Positions 1 through 31,768 of a DNA stretch of 64,000 nt are shown piece by piece (within the stretch, counting starts at the first letter, position 1; the number at the start of each line of letters is the position of its first letter). Below the pieces are notes generated by a model. That model searched no databases. It was not told the DNA's origin and saw only the letters and a list, made by a program, of their open reading frames with translations. Origin of the DNA: Diabrotica undecimpunctata (taxonomy: Eukaryota > Arthropoda > Insecta > Coleoptera > Chrysomelidae); the NCBI RefSeq assembly GCF_040954645.1, contig NC_092807.1, forward strand, positions 25,841,309-25,905,308. Reading direction: 5' to 3'. Position numbers and translations under genes: made by a program.

Positions 1-3000
1 GCAGAAAGCAATGGGAAACTACTGCACTAAATCTCCCAAGAAAAGCACCATGACAAATACAAATCATACTACGGCCCCGAGTCTCCGGCGTCCCTTTAAT
101 GGGACAGGGGTGCTAAGAATCTGCGGAGGGAAAAATAAAAATAAAAATAGATCATTAATAAAACATATTGCTACGTGGAATGTTAGAACTTTATATCAAT
201 CAGGAAAGCTAAAAAATGTACAACTCGAAATGAAACGTCTGGGCCTGCAAGTCCTTGGAATTAGCGAAGCTAGATGGACCGGATCGGGAACTGTAAAAAG
301 TGGAGGTTATAGTACTTATTACTCCGGAAAAACGGATGACGTTCATGAAAATGGTGTTGCTATAATTCTTGAGGAACGACTTGAAAATCTGGTTGACAAA
401 TTTGTTCCTCTTTCAGAGCGAATAATGATGATAACTATTAAAAGTAAGATTAATATAAACTTAATACAAGTATACGCTCCTACAAGTAACAGTACAGACA
501 ACGAAATTAATGAATTTTACCATGTATTAAAGCAAGCACTAAATAACACAAAAAAACACGAAATTTGTGTAATAATGGGAGACTTCAACGCTAAAGTAGG
601 AGAAGACATAACTCCCGGAGTTACTGGAGGATTCGGTCTTGGGGAAAAAAACGAAAGAGGTGATAGATTGGTAGAGTTCTGCCAAGAGGAAAACTTTGTT
701 ATCACCAACACATGTTTTAAACAACCAAAAAGACGTCTCTATACATGGATATCACCGAGAGATGGCCATGGTAGTGTAATGCGTAACCAAATAGATTATA
801 TCATTATTAACAACAGATTTCGAAACTCATGTAAATGTACTAAGACATATCCAAGTGCCGACGCAGCCACCGATCACAATTTACTGGCATCTAGAATCAA
901 CCTAAAATTAAAGACAATCAAAAAGCCTTCCATTACAAAGAAATACGATAGACAAAAACTAAAAGAAGAAGAATTTAAACATCACTTTGAACAGACAATG
1001 AAGGAAAAAATTCGAGACAACATCACACAAGTATACAATGTACCAACAGTCGAAGAAAGATGGGATAACATAAAGAATGGTATCATCGATACAGCAACGC
1101 AAAGTGGAACTGTCACCCATTATAAAAAGCAAGCATGGATGACAGATGAAATAATCGAAATGATGGACGAAAGAAGACAGCTTAAAAATAGAAATAACTC
1201 AGAGTATAAACGAAAGCATAATCTGATTCGAAGAAAAATCAGGGAAGCCAAAGAGTTATGGATGCAAGCAAAATGTGAGGAACTAGAAGAATTGCAACGA
1301 AAACATAACGAATTTAACACACATAAGAAAATAAAAGAAGTTACAGTACACAAAATAAATACACCCATAACATTAACGAGTAATGAAGGTCGTGCACTAT
1401 CCCTAGAAGACGAAGTAATGGAGGAATGGGAAAACTACATTAAAGCATTATTTAAGGATGATCGAGGATCACTACCTAACTTAAGTGCAAATACAGGACC
1501 ATCAATCTTAAAAGGTGAAGTGGAAAAAGCCATACACCAAGCCAAAAACAACAAAGCCAGTGGACCAGATCAAATATACAGCGAATGGCTAAAATTACAC
1601 TCAAATGACAATATAAAAGAACTCATGTACTTTTCAATCAAATATATGATACCAGTGAAATTCCATCGGACTGGTTAAAATCGATCTTTATTCCTCTACC
1701 TAAGAAACCAAACGTTAAGAAATGTAGCGACTGTAGACTCATTAGTTTAATGAGCCATGCCGTTAAAATACTGTTGCATATTCTTCTAAATCGAATTAAC
1801 AACAAGTGCGAAGAAATAATTAGTCAAGAGCAGTTCGGGTTCCGGAGATGCCTTGGAACAAGAGAAGCACTATTTTCTATGCAAACACTCCTTCAACGAT
1901 GTTGGGAGGTAAGAAAACCCGTATATATGTGCTTCATTGATTTTGAAAAGGCATTTGATCGCGTTCAGCATTCCAGACTAATTACCGCCTTGCAGAGCAT
2001 CCAACTAGATGAGAAAGACATCAAAGTTATTGCCAAACTTTACTGGAACCAAACAGCCATTATTAATACCAACAACAGAGAATCAAAGCCAATCAGTATT
2101 GAACGAGGCGTAAGACAAGGCTGTATACTATCTCCCACCCTCTTTAACGTGTATTCTGAGAATCTATTTAGGGAAGCTTTAAAAGATCAAAAAGGAATTA
2201 TCATAGGAGGAGAAATAATTAATAATATACGGTACGCCGACGATACTGTGATTCTAGCTGAAAACATCGACGATCTGCAGGAGCTAATCAATAGAGTTGA
2301 CATGGAATGCACAAATTGGGGACTGTCGATAAATATTGATAAAAATAAATACATGGTGACCAGTAAAGTGGATATCGGCGCAACCCAACTGATATTAAAC
2401 CAACAACCGCTGCAGAGAGTTCAGAGATTCAAATACCTTGGATGTTGGATTACCCAAAATCTAGATCCATTCTTCGAAATTCGATGTAGAATTGAACAGG
2501 CAAGAAACTCATTTCAAAAATTCAAGCCTCTATTATCCAATAACTCATTAAATTTGGAAATCCGTGAAAAGTTTACAAGATGTTACGTGTGGTCTGTACT
2601 TTTGTATGGATGTGAAACTTGGACTTTAAACGCCGATATCATGAATAAAATCGAGGCGTTTGAGATGTGGTTGTATCGAAGGATACTAAAAATTCCATGG
2701 ACTAGCAGAACCAGAAACGAAGAAGTTCTTCGAAGAATGGGACATCAACGAATTCTATTAAATATTATTAAGAGGCGTAAACTAGAATATCTTGGACATA
2801 TAATCAGAGGACCAAGATATGAGTTCCTTCGGCTAATTCTCAACGGTAAAATCGAAGGAAAGAAATGGATAGGACGGAAGAAACTCTCTTGGTTGAGGAA
2901 TTTGCTGCAGTTGACAGGTTTGACAGCGGACCAATTGCTACACGTAGCGCAAGACCGAGATCAGTATAAAAATATTATAAGCATGGTAGTCGCCGACGTT

Positions 3001-3022
3001 CCGTAGGGATAGAAGAAGAGAA
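1..3022 (+). mobile_element. RTE-like LINE, copy 1, nearly full coding length
   Basis: This non-LTR retrotransposon runs in from the left window edge and codes for an endonuclease followed by a reverse transcriptase. It ends just after its stop codon in a short GAAGAAG-type tail (about 3007-3022), the microsatellite-like 3' end usual for RTE-clade LINEs rather than poly(A). At the tail it abuts a second LINE of opposite orientation. The clade is inferred from domain order, the C-terminal motif and the tail; a BovB-like relative is possible. Confidence 0.85.
11..3006 (+). pseudogene. LINE endonuclease-reverse transcriptase, frameshifted
   Basis: Two open segments in different frames (11-1678 and 1750-3006) make up one polyprotein of about 1,000 residues. 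The N-terminal part is an EEP-type endonuclease with ATWNVRT, SEARWTGSG, GDFNAKVG and TDHNLL. The reverse transcriptase starts near KASGPDQ (about 1555) and continues through FIDFEKAFDRV, GVRQGCILSP and the catalytic RYADDTVI (about 2230). The C-terminus has the KRRKLEYLGHI and SWLRNLL motifs common in RTE-type elements. The frame changes near 1640-1680, inside the RT fingers: the sequence after 1645 continues the family pattern (PSDWLKS, then IPLPKKP) in another frame, so a small indel has broken the gene. All catalytic motifs remain, which suggests fairly recent loss. Confidence 0.85.
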
Positions 3023-4450
3023 GATTGGTTGACCATTCACACTGATACTTTTAATTTGCTGTTTCTTTTTAGGGATCATCATACATTTTGTTTTCTTAAT
3101 GTTCAGTGAAAGTCCATATCTCTGACTCACTTCTGTGATTCTATTCATTAACTCATGGAGGGCTACACGACTGTCAGCGAATACCACCGTGTCATCCACG
3201 TATCTGATGTTATTGATACATTCTCCGTTAATTAGATTTCCGGCTTCGACATCTTCTTGAATGATTTCCTCAGAGCATATGTTAAACAGCAAAGGTGGTA
3301 GTATACATCCCTGTCGGACGCCATGTTTGATTTTGATATTTTCGGATTCTCCTGCCTCTGTACGGATAGACGATGTTTGATTCCAGTAAAAATTGCTAAT
3401 AATTCTTGGATCACAGGTGTTTATTCCAATATTTGTTAATATCTCCATCAGATTGTGTTTTACTGTATCAAATGCTTTATGATAATCAATGAAGCATCTC
3501 TACATCGTTGAAATAGCACTTGTATACTAAAGAGAGCCTTTCTCGTACCCACTGCGTTCCGAAAACCAAAATGTGTACGGCTGATTTTTTCTTCGCATAA
3601 TCTATAAATCCTTTGATGTATGATTTTTAGAAATATCTTAAAAATGTGACTCATTAAGCTGATGGTCCAGAAATCATTTCAGGATACGGATTTTGTTTTC
3701 TTTGGTAGAGCAATAAACGTTAACTTCAGCCATGATCTTGGTATTACTCCGTTTAAATATATGTCATTGAATATTTTTGTTAGTCGTCGAGTACCGTCGG
3801 TGTTAAATAGCTTTATGATTTCAGCATAAGCATTGTCAGGTCCAGGAGCTTTGCCATCTTTTAGTTGTGATATTGCTTTTTCCACTTCATCTGATGTGAT
3901 AGGTAAGTAGTCAATACATATGTAGGACGGAGGTTGTTGGGATCTATTATCATCAAAGAGTTATGTATTTTGCCGATATGCATATTTTGTTATTTTTATC
4001 TGTGATGATGTTTCCCTGTTGATATTGCAGTTTGCTAACTGTGTTGTATTTTTGAAGACCAGCTGCTTGTTTTACCTTTTTATGCTATTAAATGTATCGT
4101 GTTTTTGTTCTCACAACTCTATCACTTCACACTGTGTGTTGAAATAATTTTCTTTGGCCTTTCGTATTTCGGTTCTTATTTGTCTCTAAATATTTTTGTA
4201 CATTCTTTTGTTATTCATTGATTTTCTTTTTTCTTCCATTAGTTGCAGTATATTATCATTCATCCAACTTTTCTTCTTATCTTTATTTTGTATTAGATGT
4301 TCTTCTCTGATCTTGTTAAAGGTTTCACATATATTTTGTTGTGATTCTTCTGGATCATATGTTTGCTCCATGTTGATTAGCTTTTCTGAAAGAATCCGCG
4401 CGACTGTCCCTTTTATCTACTTATCTTTTATGATACAAAATCGGTAAAAT
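3023..4450 (-). pseudogene. RTE-like LINE, copy 2, decayed RT fragment
   Basis: Read on the minus strand from about 4450 to 3023, four open pieces in different frames follow the order of an RTE-like RT. They are a linker (KKSWMNDNILQLMEEKRK, 4371-4186), the RT start (DGKAPGPDNAYAEIIKL, 3885-3679), a segment with EEKISRTHFGFRNAVGTRKA (3654-3460), and the palm with GVRQGCILPP and RYVDDTVVFAD (3448-3023). The last position of YADD is kept but the first Ala is Val. The endonuclease is absent and the C-terminus is cut by the junction with copy 1 at about 3023. The family is close to but distinct from copy 1. Confidence 0.8.
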
Positions 4451-4528
4451 TAAAAAAAAAACAGAATGACAATAGGACAGAGTCTAGAGCGAATACTCAA
4501 TTATACTCTAAGAGTGGTCCAGACAATG

Positions 4529-4536
4529 CCGTAGGA
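4529..4536. repeat. 8-bp target-site duplication, left (CCGTAGGA)
   Basis: CCGTAGGA lies directly outside the left inverted repeat of the hAT element and recurs perfectly at 7050-7057. An 8-bp duplication is diagnostic of hAT transposition. Confidence 0.9.
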
Positions 4537-7049
4537 CAGCGGTTCTCAACCTTTTAGCACTGGTGCCCCTTTGAACACTGAAGATAGCTCACGCCTCCCC
4601 TCCAGTCAATAATTGGTTGGATCAAGTTAGAACAGTCAAATTGTGAAACTGACGATGCTAACTCTACGTTAGCAAAAGCTGGGATGCAAAATAAAAATCC
4701 AGATATATTTAAATACGAAAGTTTATTTGATGTCTCATTAAACTTAACATTGTTTATTTAATTGAGAAAAAGAATAATCAAAAAATCAAATACGCATATA
4801 CAGTTGAAAGTCTTATATGAGAGTTTTTGCACTTTCAATGAGAGGGTTGGCATTGTCTGTTCTTGACAAGTTTTTCGATATTCGGTTGAAACTGTGTCAG
4901 AACACACCTCAAGTCACTTTCAACGTCCAGCCTTGAACGGTATTTTGATTTTATATACGCCAATACAGAAAAACCAGATTCACAAAAATATGTGGATGAA
5001 AACTGGACTAATAACTTCGCAGATACTAAAGCCACTTCTGGGTAAAAAGGAAAGTAGGTTAACCAAAATTCTTCCAAGTCCATGTTTGCAAAATCTGCTT
5101 TTTGCTTGTGAATCACAGTTTATTTCAATTCCCTGCTCTTGAAGGTTAACTGGAAGAATCTCAACTTCGATATGAAAAGGATCTCTTGTCAACTTAAATT
5201 CCCAGTTTTCCGAGCTAACATCTGGAAAGTACTTTCGAATTTGATTTTTCAGTTCTTTAAAATCCGTGAAATGCCGTCTTTCAAATCTGAAACTAGATGT
5301 AGTGGAAGGGTTTGAATATCATCGAGGAGGTCGTTAAGTTTAGGAAAAGAGGAAAAGTTTGGCTTGGAACTGTGAAGGCGGTGTTGCCAAAGCGATATTT
5401 TTTCTATAAACCCCTTAATTGCAACATAAGTGTTTAAGAGGTTTTTAAGGCCTTAAAGCTTCAGATTCAGGACATTAAGTGTCTAAAAAAAGTCAGACAA
5501 ATAAGCCAAGTAAAAGATATTTTTATCAACTGTAAATCTTCTGTGAAGATCTTGTTTTAATGTTTTCTCGTTTTCATTAACAAAATTTCACCTTCTGACT
5601 TTAAATTGAGTAATTTTGCAAGCATATTTCCATTGGATAACCAACGGACTTCTGTGTGAAACAGGAGGGTTTCCTGATCACTATTCAGTTCTTGACATAG
5701 TGCCTGAAAGAGCCTAGTGTTTAATGCGCTGGATTTGATGTGTTTAACTATTTTAATTGGTAAGTTTAATGTGACGTTTAGCGGTTTAGGTAAAGTTTGA
5801 CTAGCTAAAGCTTGTCTGTGAATAATGCAGTGAGAACCAATTATCCTAGGGTTTTTCTTTTTTGCCAATTCCATAAATCCAGATCGACATCCTGTCATTT
5901 CTTGGGCCCCATCAGTACATATGCCAATTACTTTCTCCCATGGAAGTTTATTGATTACTAAAAATCTTCAAGAGCAGAAAATGTTAATGGCTTTAGTTGT
6001 TGTTTCAAGAGATGTTGAAAACAATATTTCCTCCAGGAACCGTTTTCTGTGAATAAATCGACAGTAAAACAATAACTGTGCATGCTTTGAAATATCAGTT
6101 ATTTCGTCACACTGCAAAGAAAAAAAAGGTGAACCATTTAATTTTCGTAATAGTTGATTTTTCAAATCCAGAGCCATGTCATCAATTCCACGTTTTACTG
6201 TGTCGTTTGAGAGAGAAATTTTTTCTACTTTCTTACAACTGTCTTCACTTATAAGTATGCAGTAAGTAAACAAGGTTTAATTAGTGACTAACCAATAGTA
6301 TGTGGTTTCTTGTCTTTAACTATCAAAAGTGCTATTTTGTATTATGCTTCCACAGCTTTCTCATTTTCAACATGAGAATTTGCAGTAGAGTCAAGTTTCA
6401 TACGTTTTAGGCTGCTTTTTTGGCAATAAAAAATTCTGGGCCTTTATCTTTCAAAGAAGAATGGTTTGTAATTAGATGCCGTTCCAAACGTCCGGGGCGC
6501 ATTGCATCATTACTAAGAACAGCATGGCAGTTGACACACTGAGGTAAATGACTGCCGTTTTTCTCCATAAAGGTAAAACCATACTTGATATAATCGTCTG
6601 AATACAATCTTTTCTTTGGAAGTGACTTAGCCATTTTCAAAGATGTTACACAACACTATTAAATAATTCACAAACAATCACTCTGTTATTAAATAATGAT
6701 TACACTGATTGCTACAAACAGACGCTGTCGACTGTGACTGACGCGTGAGACAGAGTCACTGAACTGGAGCCAGGAGTGCTTGCAATTTGCAATACAGTGT
6801 TGATAAATATACTTTGCGCTCCTACGATGTTGCCATACACAAGACTGTCTTGTTTAACTCAGGTTGTGTGTTTGAGTAAAACTATTTTAATCACGTTTAA
6901 ATAAAGAAATATTTCTAAACAAAAAAAAATACGAAATATAAAATATTTTGTTTTTTAACAAAATATATATTTTTTAATTTTTATTTTTTTTCTTTATACT
7001 CTCACGCCTCCCCTGAAATTCTCTCACGCCCCCAGGTTGAGGACCACTG
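4537..7049 (-). mobile_element. hAT transposon (Charlie/ZBED5-like), 2,513 bp
   Basis: The ends are short inverted repeats, CAGCGGTTCTCAACCT on the left and CAGTGGTCCTCAACCT read inward from the right. Both match the Charlie-type consensus as I recall it. An identical 8-bp sequence flanks both ends. The sequence next to both termini carries a shared CTCACGCCTCCCCT or CTCACGCCCCC motif. The coding strand is minus. The insertion lies downstream of the SLC35F5 stop codon. Because both ends and the duplication are intact while the gene is broken, the element moved once and then decayed in place. Confidence 0.92.
4835..6640 (-). pseudogene. hAT transposase, ZBED5/SCAND3-like, broken
   Basis: The start is taken at about 6634 (MAKSLPKKR). 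Residues 1-75 form a BED-type zinc finger (CVNC, then H-x4-H in HLITNH). Pieces at 6273-5968 and 5898-5557 match the RNase-H-like core of ZBED5-type transposases, including FSLQCDEITDIS (first catalytic Asp region), GSHCIIHRQALASQTLP and FHTEVRWLSNG. The piece at 5116-4835 is the C-terminal dimerisation region (STYFCESGFSVLAYIKSKYR). Stops and frame changes separate all four pieces, so no functional protein is expected. The family is normally about 600 residues. ZBED5-like genes are domesticated relatives, but the adjacent ends and duplication show that this copy is a transposon. Confidence 0.88.
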
Positions 7050-7057
7050 CCGTAGGA
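7050..7057. repeat. 8-bp target-site duplication, right (CCGTAGGA)
   Basis: Perfect copy of the 4529-4536 octamer, immediately outside the right terminal repeat of the hAT element. Confidence 0.9.
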
Positions 7058-8009
7058 GATAAAGGTGTTTAGTGGGTAAGGTCAGATAAGCTAGGGAGAG
7101 AATGGGCCTCACCTCTTAAAAAAATATAATAAATAGTAAACAACAGAATAATTTCACACTTTATTATTTTCAATAAATGACAAAACGTTGGAATGTTTTT
7201 AGTGGAATTATTACATATCTAAAAGACTAAAACTAAGGTTTTTGTTAGAAAATTAAAACCAGGTGTATTTCATAAAATAACGATATCGATACTAAAAAAA
7301 AACAGTATTGTATATGTCTAAGATTAGAATTAAACTTTTTTCTAACAAAAATAATATAGACGATCACATTTATTTATATTAAAGCACCATAGTCGGTATT
7401 ATCAATAGTACGGACAAAATATTTATAACAAACGTATCGTATACAATAATACTATACTAGATACTACGAAATATTTAAGGTATACTGTGCCGAAATAACA
7501 GCACATGTATATAGGAACAGGATATTTTTTAAAGTACTTTGTGTTTTATTGTATTGCATAATATCGAATCAGTAAAGATACAAGGACGGACATTGGAAGG
7601 ATTTACTGGCATTCCTAGTCCATTATAAAAAGCAAAAAAGATAAACGAAAGGAACATAGAACAATTTTGTACATAATTAAGTTAACAGATATCTTTCATA
7701 TTCTTCTAATGAAAGTCGACCAAAACTCCATAGTACTCGTATTGTTCATGCACATTATAATATACGTTTGTTATAAATATGCATAGGAAAATTAAAACGG
7801 CCTATGATAACAATTTTTTGTTTACATACAGTTGTGTTATTTGTTTTTCTAACTCTTAATATCACAATAACTATTTGTTTCCTTTTATATTACCTAATAA
7901 ACCTAAGTACAAACTTATAGTTGCGTTTGATTAGTAGAAAGAAGATTATATGCAAGAATATAACTCAAAATTTAAACATATATATATACAGTGTGGTGAA
8001 TCGACAAAC

Positions 8010-8810
8010 GGGCCACAGGAAACTCAATGAGAAATTCTAAATTGTTGAATTCCTGCTTCCCTAATTATTTTACACCAGAAGTCATGGAATACTATTTGTA
8101 GAGGACTGAAATCTATATCGAAAACAAATGTTCACGTTACCAATGTTTACAATATTAAAATTGTTTCAAGAATTAAACGTATTCCAAAATTTTGCAAAAA
8201 TATAATACATTTTTCAGGCCACCCTTAAAAGTAAGGCCCAAGAGCAGTGCAAGAATGTGTATGACGTCTTGCGTTTTGCTATATTGATGTTTCTGATATT
8301 TGACAATATTTGAATTGCCAAAATTTTTATTTTGTGATTTATTGTTTAAAAACCAATAACGTTGATTAAATAATGCACTCAGTTGAGAAGAAAGTAGCAA
8401 TAATAAAAATGTTTTATTCAGTCAGTAGTGCGCGAAGTGTCATTTCATTAACTTTACTGCTTTGTAAACAATATAATTTATCGTTTACAAAGTAATATTT
8501 ATTGTTCAGTAGTAGTAGTAGTATTTAGTTTATAATTTAATTATAAAATAAAAATATTGACAATTCAAATATTGTCAAACATCTTACCAAACGTGTCATC
8601 AATATGACCAAACGCAACACGTCATACACATTCTTGCACTACGTGTGGCCTGACCGTTTTAGTAGAACGTTTAATTCGTAGAACAATTTTAACATTTGTT
8701 TTTAATACATATTTCAGTCCTCTAAAAATAGTTTCTTATGACTTTTGATGCAAAATAATTAGGGAAACAGGAATTCAACAGTTTAGAATTTTCTATGGCC
8801 CTTGTTTACA
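8010..8810. mobile_element. Foldback element (long imperfect inverted repeat)
   Basis: The left arm (about 8010-8400) and right arm (about 8500-8810) are inverted copies. For example, the block around TTGAATTCCTGCTTCCC (8044-8062) pairs with GGGAAACAGGAATTCAAC (8763-8780), and the block with GACAATATTTGAATTG (about 8300) pairs with CAATTCAAATATTGTC (about 8560). The centre is a small hairpin, CTTTGTAAAC / GTTTACAAAG (about 8461-8490). There is no coding capacity. This is a MITE or foldback transposon, and its exact ends and target duplication are unclear. Confidence 0.75.
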
Positions 8811-9224
8811 ACCTCTCCCATTCTCTGAACATGACCGTACCTCTTCAGTTGTTTGTATTTTATGTGGTCAATCATTGTGTTTTGCGTTCATATATCTGCG
8901 GATATCGCCATTGGTTACTTTTTCTTGATGTAATCTTAGTTCTGAAAATCTTCTTTGTTTCCCTTTTTATAAACAGTTGAGAGATGTGATAATTTGTACG
9001 CCTGGTACTTTGGCCTTTTTTATTGTCCTAATATATTTTTAATTTCTACGACATCGACTCGGATAGGCGAAGATTTTTGTATAAAATAATTGATTTCCGT
9101 TTCTGAATTGAGTTTAATTCTGGTCTTTCCTCAGAAGTAGTTTTAAAGTATTTTTTTTTCATGTTTTGTATTATGGGTGAGATTGTATCTTTTTTTACTA
9201 CTTCCACGCATTGATTTTATTATT

Positions 9225-9345
9225 TTCCACTCCGCCTGGGGTAGTTATGTGGTAGATTGAGCAGCTTCACAACAGTCACAGCCGGTGCCAAGCACGGATA
9301 AAGGAGGAGGTTGTTGTAGAAGTAGACAAGCTCCCTAGCCTATGG
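9225..9345 (+). mobile_element. LINE 5'-UTR-like fragment
   Basis: The block containing GAGCAGCTTCACAACAGTC and GCCGGTGCCAAGCACGG, followed by GGATAAAGGAGGAGG, resembles the leader found upstream of the endonuclease in RTE-like insect LINEs. That is recalled, not searched. There is no coding part next to it. Confidence 0.3.
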
Positions 9346-9872
9346 AAAAAACACATTTACGCTACGAAAGGATTAATTAAAAGGAAAATTTAGACTTAAT
9401 TATTAAAAATTAAGATATCTCTTAGAAAATTCTTCATAATATTGTAGAAATTTGTGCTGCAGCGACATTATGACGTGAGATGCTAGTCCCATTATGCTTG
9501 ATGTTACAATATGGCAGTATATTTTGAACGATATTAAGTTTGTCGCATAAGAGAGGATATTGACATTTATTTCTGAATTACTACTACTGTGTGCCAATCA
9601 AATAAAAAGAGAAAAAGTCAAAATTTTAAATAAAACAAAATATTATAAACAAAGGACAAAACACAAGTATTAAATACATATATTTGCCTTATTCTTCAGC
9701 GCATACAAACTTCTTTCTACAGTTGTATGCATATTATTTATGAAAAACTAAAATACTGAGCGTTTTACATGTTTATGGAATGTAAAGCATTAGCTTGTAA
9801 CAATATTCCCAGCAGACATGGGTTATCATAGGCCTGAGATTCCTTAAAGTATTTCTTGTTGATTGTTTTTGT

Positions 9873-29962
<20,090 letters not shown>

Positions 29963-30815
29963 CTGCAACAATATTTTAAAATTAGTTTCCTACAATATGA
30001 AAAAGCAGTTGTAAAGAATAACAAGGCTTTCAAAAAACCGATGCACTTTTCTATCGTTTAAATCACACACATTACTCATGTCAATAAAATGAATTTTTTT
30101 TGACTCGCGAAATGTAAAAATTTCGTATTTTTTGAACACACCTCGTATAAGTTTTACTCAAAAATTTATAAATTAAATTAAACAAATTTAAAAAAAAACA
30201 TAAAGTTTATTAATATGTACAAATTATAAGCTTTTGCAGTCCGAACGACGATTATGTTTATTACATCGAGTTAGATTCTAACTCGATGATTTATTATTAT
30301 ATTTCAATAAAATAGCAGAAGTCTGCTTCAATAAAGTATGTGATTTTTGTCACGCACTGAAAAATATCTGTACAAAAATAGTAGTCTGTATCTATTCATA
30401 TCTGTTCACGTTTAAATATCAATAACATCAAAAATCTTTTCAAGGAAACAGTACGTGTCTAGACGTTTTTATTAACTGCTTTTGATCACGGTACAAAAAA
30501 ACAATTGTATGACATTTCTGCCCTTTTAGATAAAAGATATTAGAAAAGTTTACTGATTTTTTAAAGTACGCCCTCGTCCGTTATTATTGGTTTACAAAAA
30601 ATTTTTTAAAGATAAATAAATGAAGAAATAAATTTAGTAATGTGTGCAAATTGCAAATTACTATAGGCCAAAAAAGGAAAAAAGAGCTGAAAGAATGTTA
30701 TACAAGTTTTGAAGGTTCTACAAGACATTATATTGTATGAACATTAATGTTCATACAACATTAAAGATATGGGGAGGAATTCCAAAAGATCTTAGCAAGT
30801 AAGTTCGAATTAAGT
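29963..30815. other. Upstream of SLC35F5 exon A: nothing recognised
   Basis: AT-rich sequence. No exon that could encode the missing SLC35F5 N-terminus was seen. A perfect palindrome lies at 30733-30758. Confidence 0.45.
30733..30758. repeat. Perfect 26-bp palindrome
   Basis: TTGTATGAAC and its reverse complement GTTCATACAA flank ATTAAT, which is itself palindromic. No element is attached to it. Confidence 0.85.
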
Positions 30816-31056
30816 TCTTCACACAATCGATTTGACGACATTAACAAAAATATAAATAAAAACAAAAGCCAGACAGACAAAATAAGCAACGAAACTAAAC
30901 AACTAATGAAGGAAAGAAGACAACTACTAGCAGAAAAAAGAAAACCGATCTAAAAAATAGAACTGGTACTTACTAGAGCAAGTCATTGAAAACAACAGAG
31001 GCCTAAAATGTCTAAGACCAACACTGGGTGTCCAAAAAATAATGTAATAATATTAA
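30816..31056 (+). pseudogene. RTE-like LINE linker fragment
   Basis: KISNETKQLMKERRQLLAEK (near 30880) resembles the stretch between endonuclease and RT in RTE-like LINEs (compare MDERRQLKNRN in copy 1). It is short, has stops and lacks catalytic parts. The 9-bp target duplication of the next LINE begins at 31057, so this fragment was the insertion target. Confidence 0.55.
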
Positions 31057-31065
31057 TAAGTCCTC
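31057..31065. repeat. 9-bp target-site duplication, left (TAAGTCCTC)
   Basis: TAAGTCCTC recurs at 31760-31768 directly after the poly(A) tail of the intervening LINE. Confidence 0.88.
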
Positions 31066-31066
31066 A

Positions 31067-31474
31067 AGGTGGGATAATATATGGAAGGAATATTCCATTG
31101 TTAGCCCAAATAGATACACTTCTCTTCAAACAGATATTCCTAAAACTCCTTGGTATAAGTTTTTTAATGTACCTAGAAAATATGTTACCACGATCATAAG
31201 ACTGAGATTTGGGCACGCTTGTTACCCCAAACATTTATTTAAACTTAAGGTTTTAGATAATGATCAATGTGAATTTTGTACAGAAGAAGGAAACCTAGAT
31301 CATATATTTTTCAGTTGCCCCAGAAATATTATAACTTCATCCAGATTAATAAATAATTTACACAAACACAACATATTAGCCCCTTGGAACCTTCAGTACC
31401 TATTATCATTAGACTCGAGAGCAGTGTATGATTTATTAGTTATGTTTTTAAAAGATAGTAAAATAACCATGTAA
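31067..31474 (+). CDS. C-terminal end of a jockey-like LINE RT protein (truncated)
   Basis: The frame starts at the 5' truncation point (RWDNIWKEYSIVSPNRYTSL) without its own ATG and stays open to TAA at 31472. Features include PWYKFFNVPRKYVTTIIRLR, then GHACYPKHLFKL and the zinc-binding C-terminal motif CEFCTEEGNLDHIFFSCP (C-x2-C-x7-H-x4-C). Only the region downstream of the RT is present. It is not expected to be expressed as a protein. Confidence 0.8.
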   Translation, partial: RWDNIWKEYSIVSPNRYTSLQTDIPKTPWYKFFNVPRKYVTTIIRLRFGHACYPKHLFKLKVLDNDQCEFCTEEGNLDHIFFSCPRNIITSSRLINNLHKHNILAPWNLQYLLSLDSRAVYDLLVMFLKDSKITM

Positions 31475-31705
31475 ATAATTATACATTAGTTAATAACGTA
31501 ACCTTTGTCTCTAACCCAATTGTTTAAATTCCTTTCTTACCGTGGCCTAGTGTTGTATGTAAAAAAAAAATGCCTTGATGGGCCCCTAGGCGAGAAGAGA
31601 GTGACCCTGTTTACCTGTTTTGTATATTTATTTTAATTTTAATATAAACTCAGACAATCTTTCTTTTACCATGTTGAGTCTGGCTGAATGACTAAAAGTC
31701 TATGC

Positions 31706-31759
<54 letters not shown>
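31706..31759 (+). repeat. Poly(A) tail of the LINE insertion
   Basis: About 54 A residues without interruption between the LINE 3' UTR and the right target duplication. Confidence 0.95.
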
Positions 31760-31761
<2 letters not shown>

Positions 31762-31768
31762 AGTCCTC
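31760..31768. repeat. 9-bp target-site duplication, right (TAAGTCCTC)
   Basis: Perfect repeat of 31057-31065. Its last three bases overlap the 3' end of the tRNA-Asp-like sequence. Confidence 0.88.

Larger units (their letters stand above)
7058..9872 (-). other. Region downstream of the SLC35F5 stop: possible 3' UTR plus repeats
   Basis: There is no credible gene here. The stretch begins (minus strand) right after the SLC35F5 stop at 9873. Several TTTATT hexamers on the plus strand (AATAAA on the gene strand), for example near 9563, 8503, 7370 and 7160, could be poly(A) signals, but none can be singled out. The stretch contains the foldback element at about 8010-8810 and a short LINE 5'-UTR-like piece at about 9225-9345. 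The remainder is AT-rich and featureless. Confidence 0.5.
31066..31759 (+). mobile_element. Jockey-like LINE, severely 5'-truncated, with about 54-nt poly(A)
   Basis: The insertion holds the last 136 codons of the RT ORF, a 3' UTR of about 230 bp with the block GGGCCCCTAGGCGAG, and an uninterrupted poly(A) of about 54 nt. A 9-bp duplication flanks it. The open frame and uneroded tail indicate a recent insertion, probably the youngest in the window. Confidence 0.9.
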
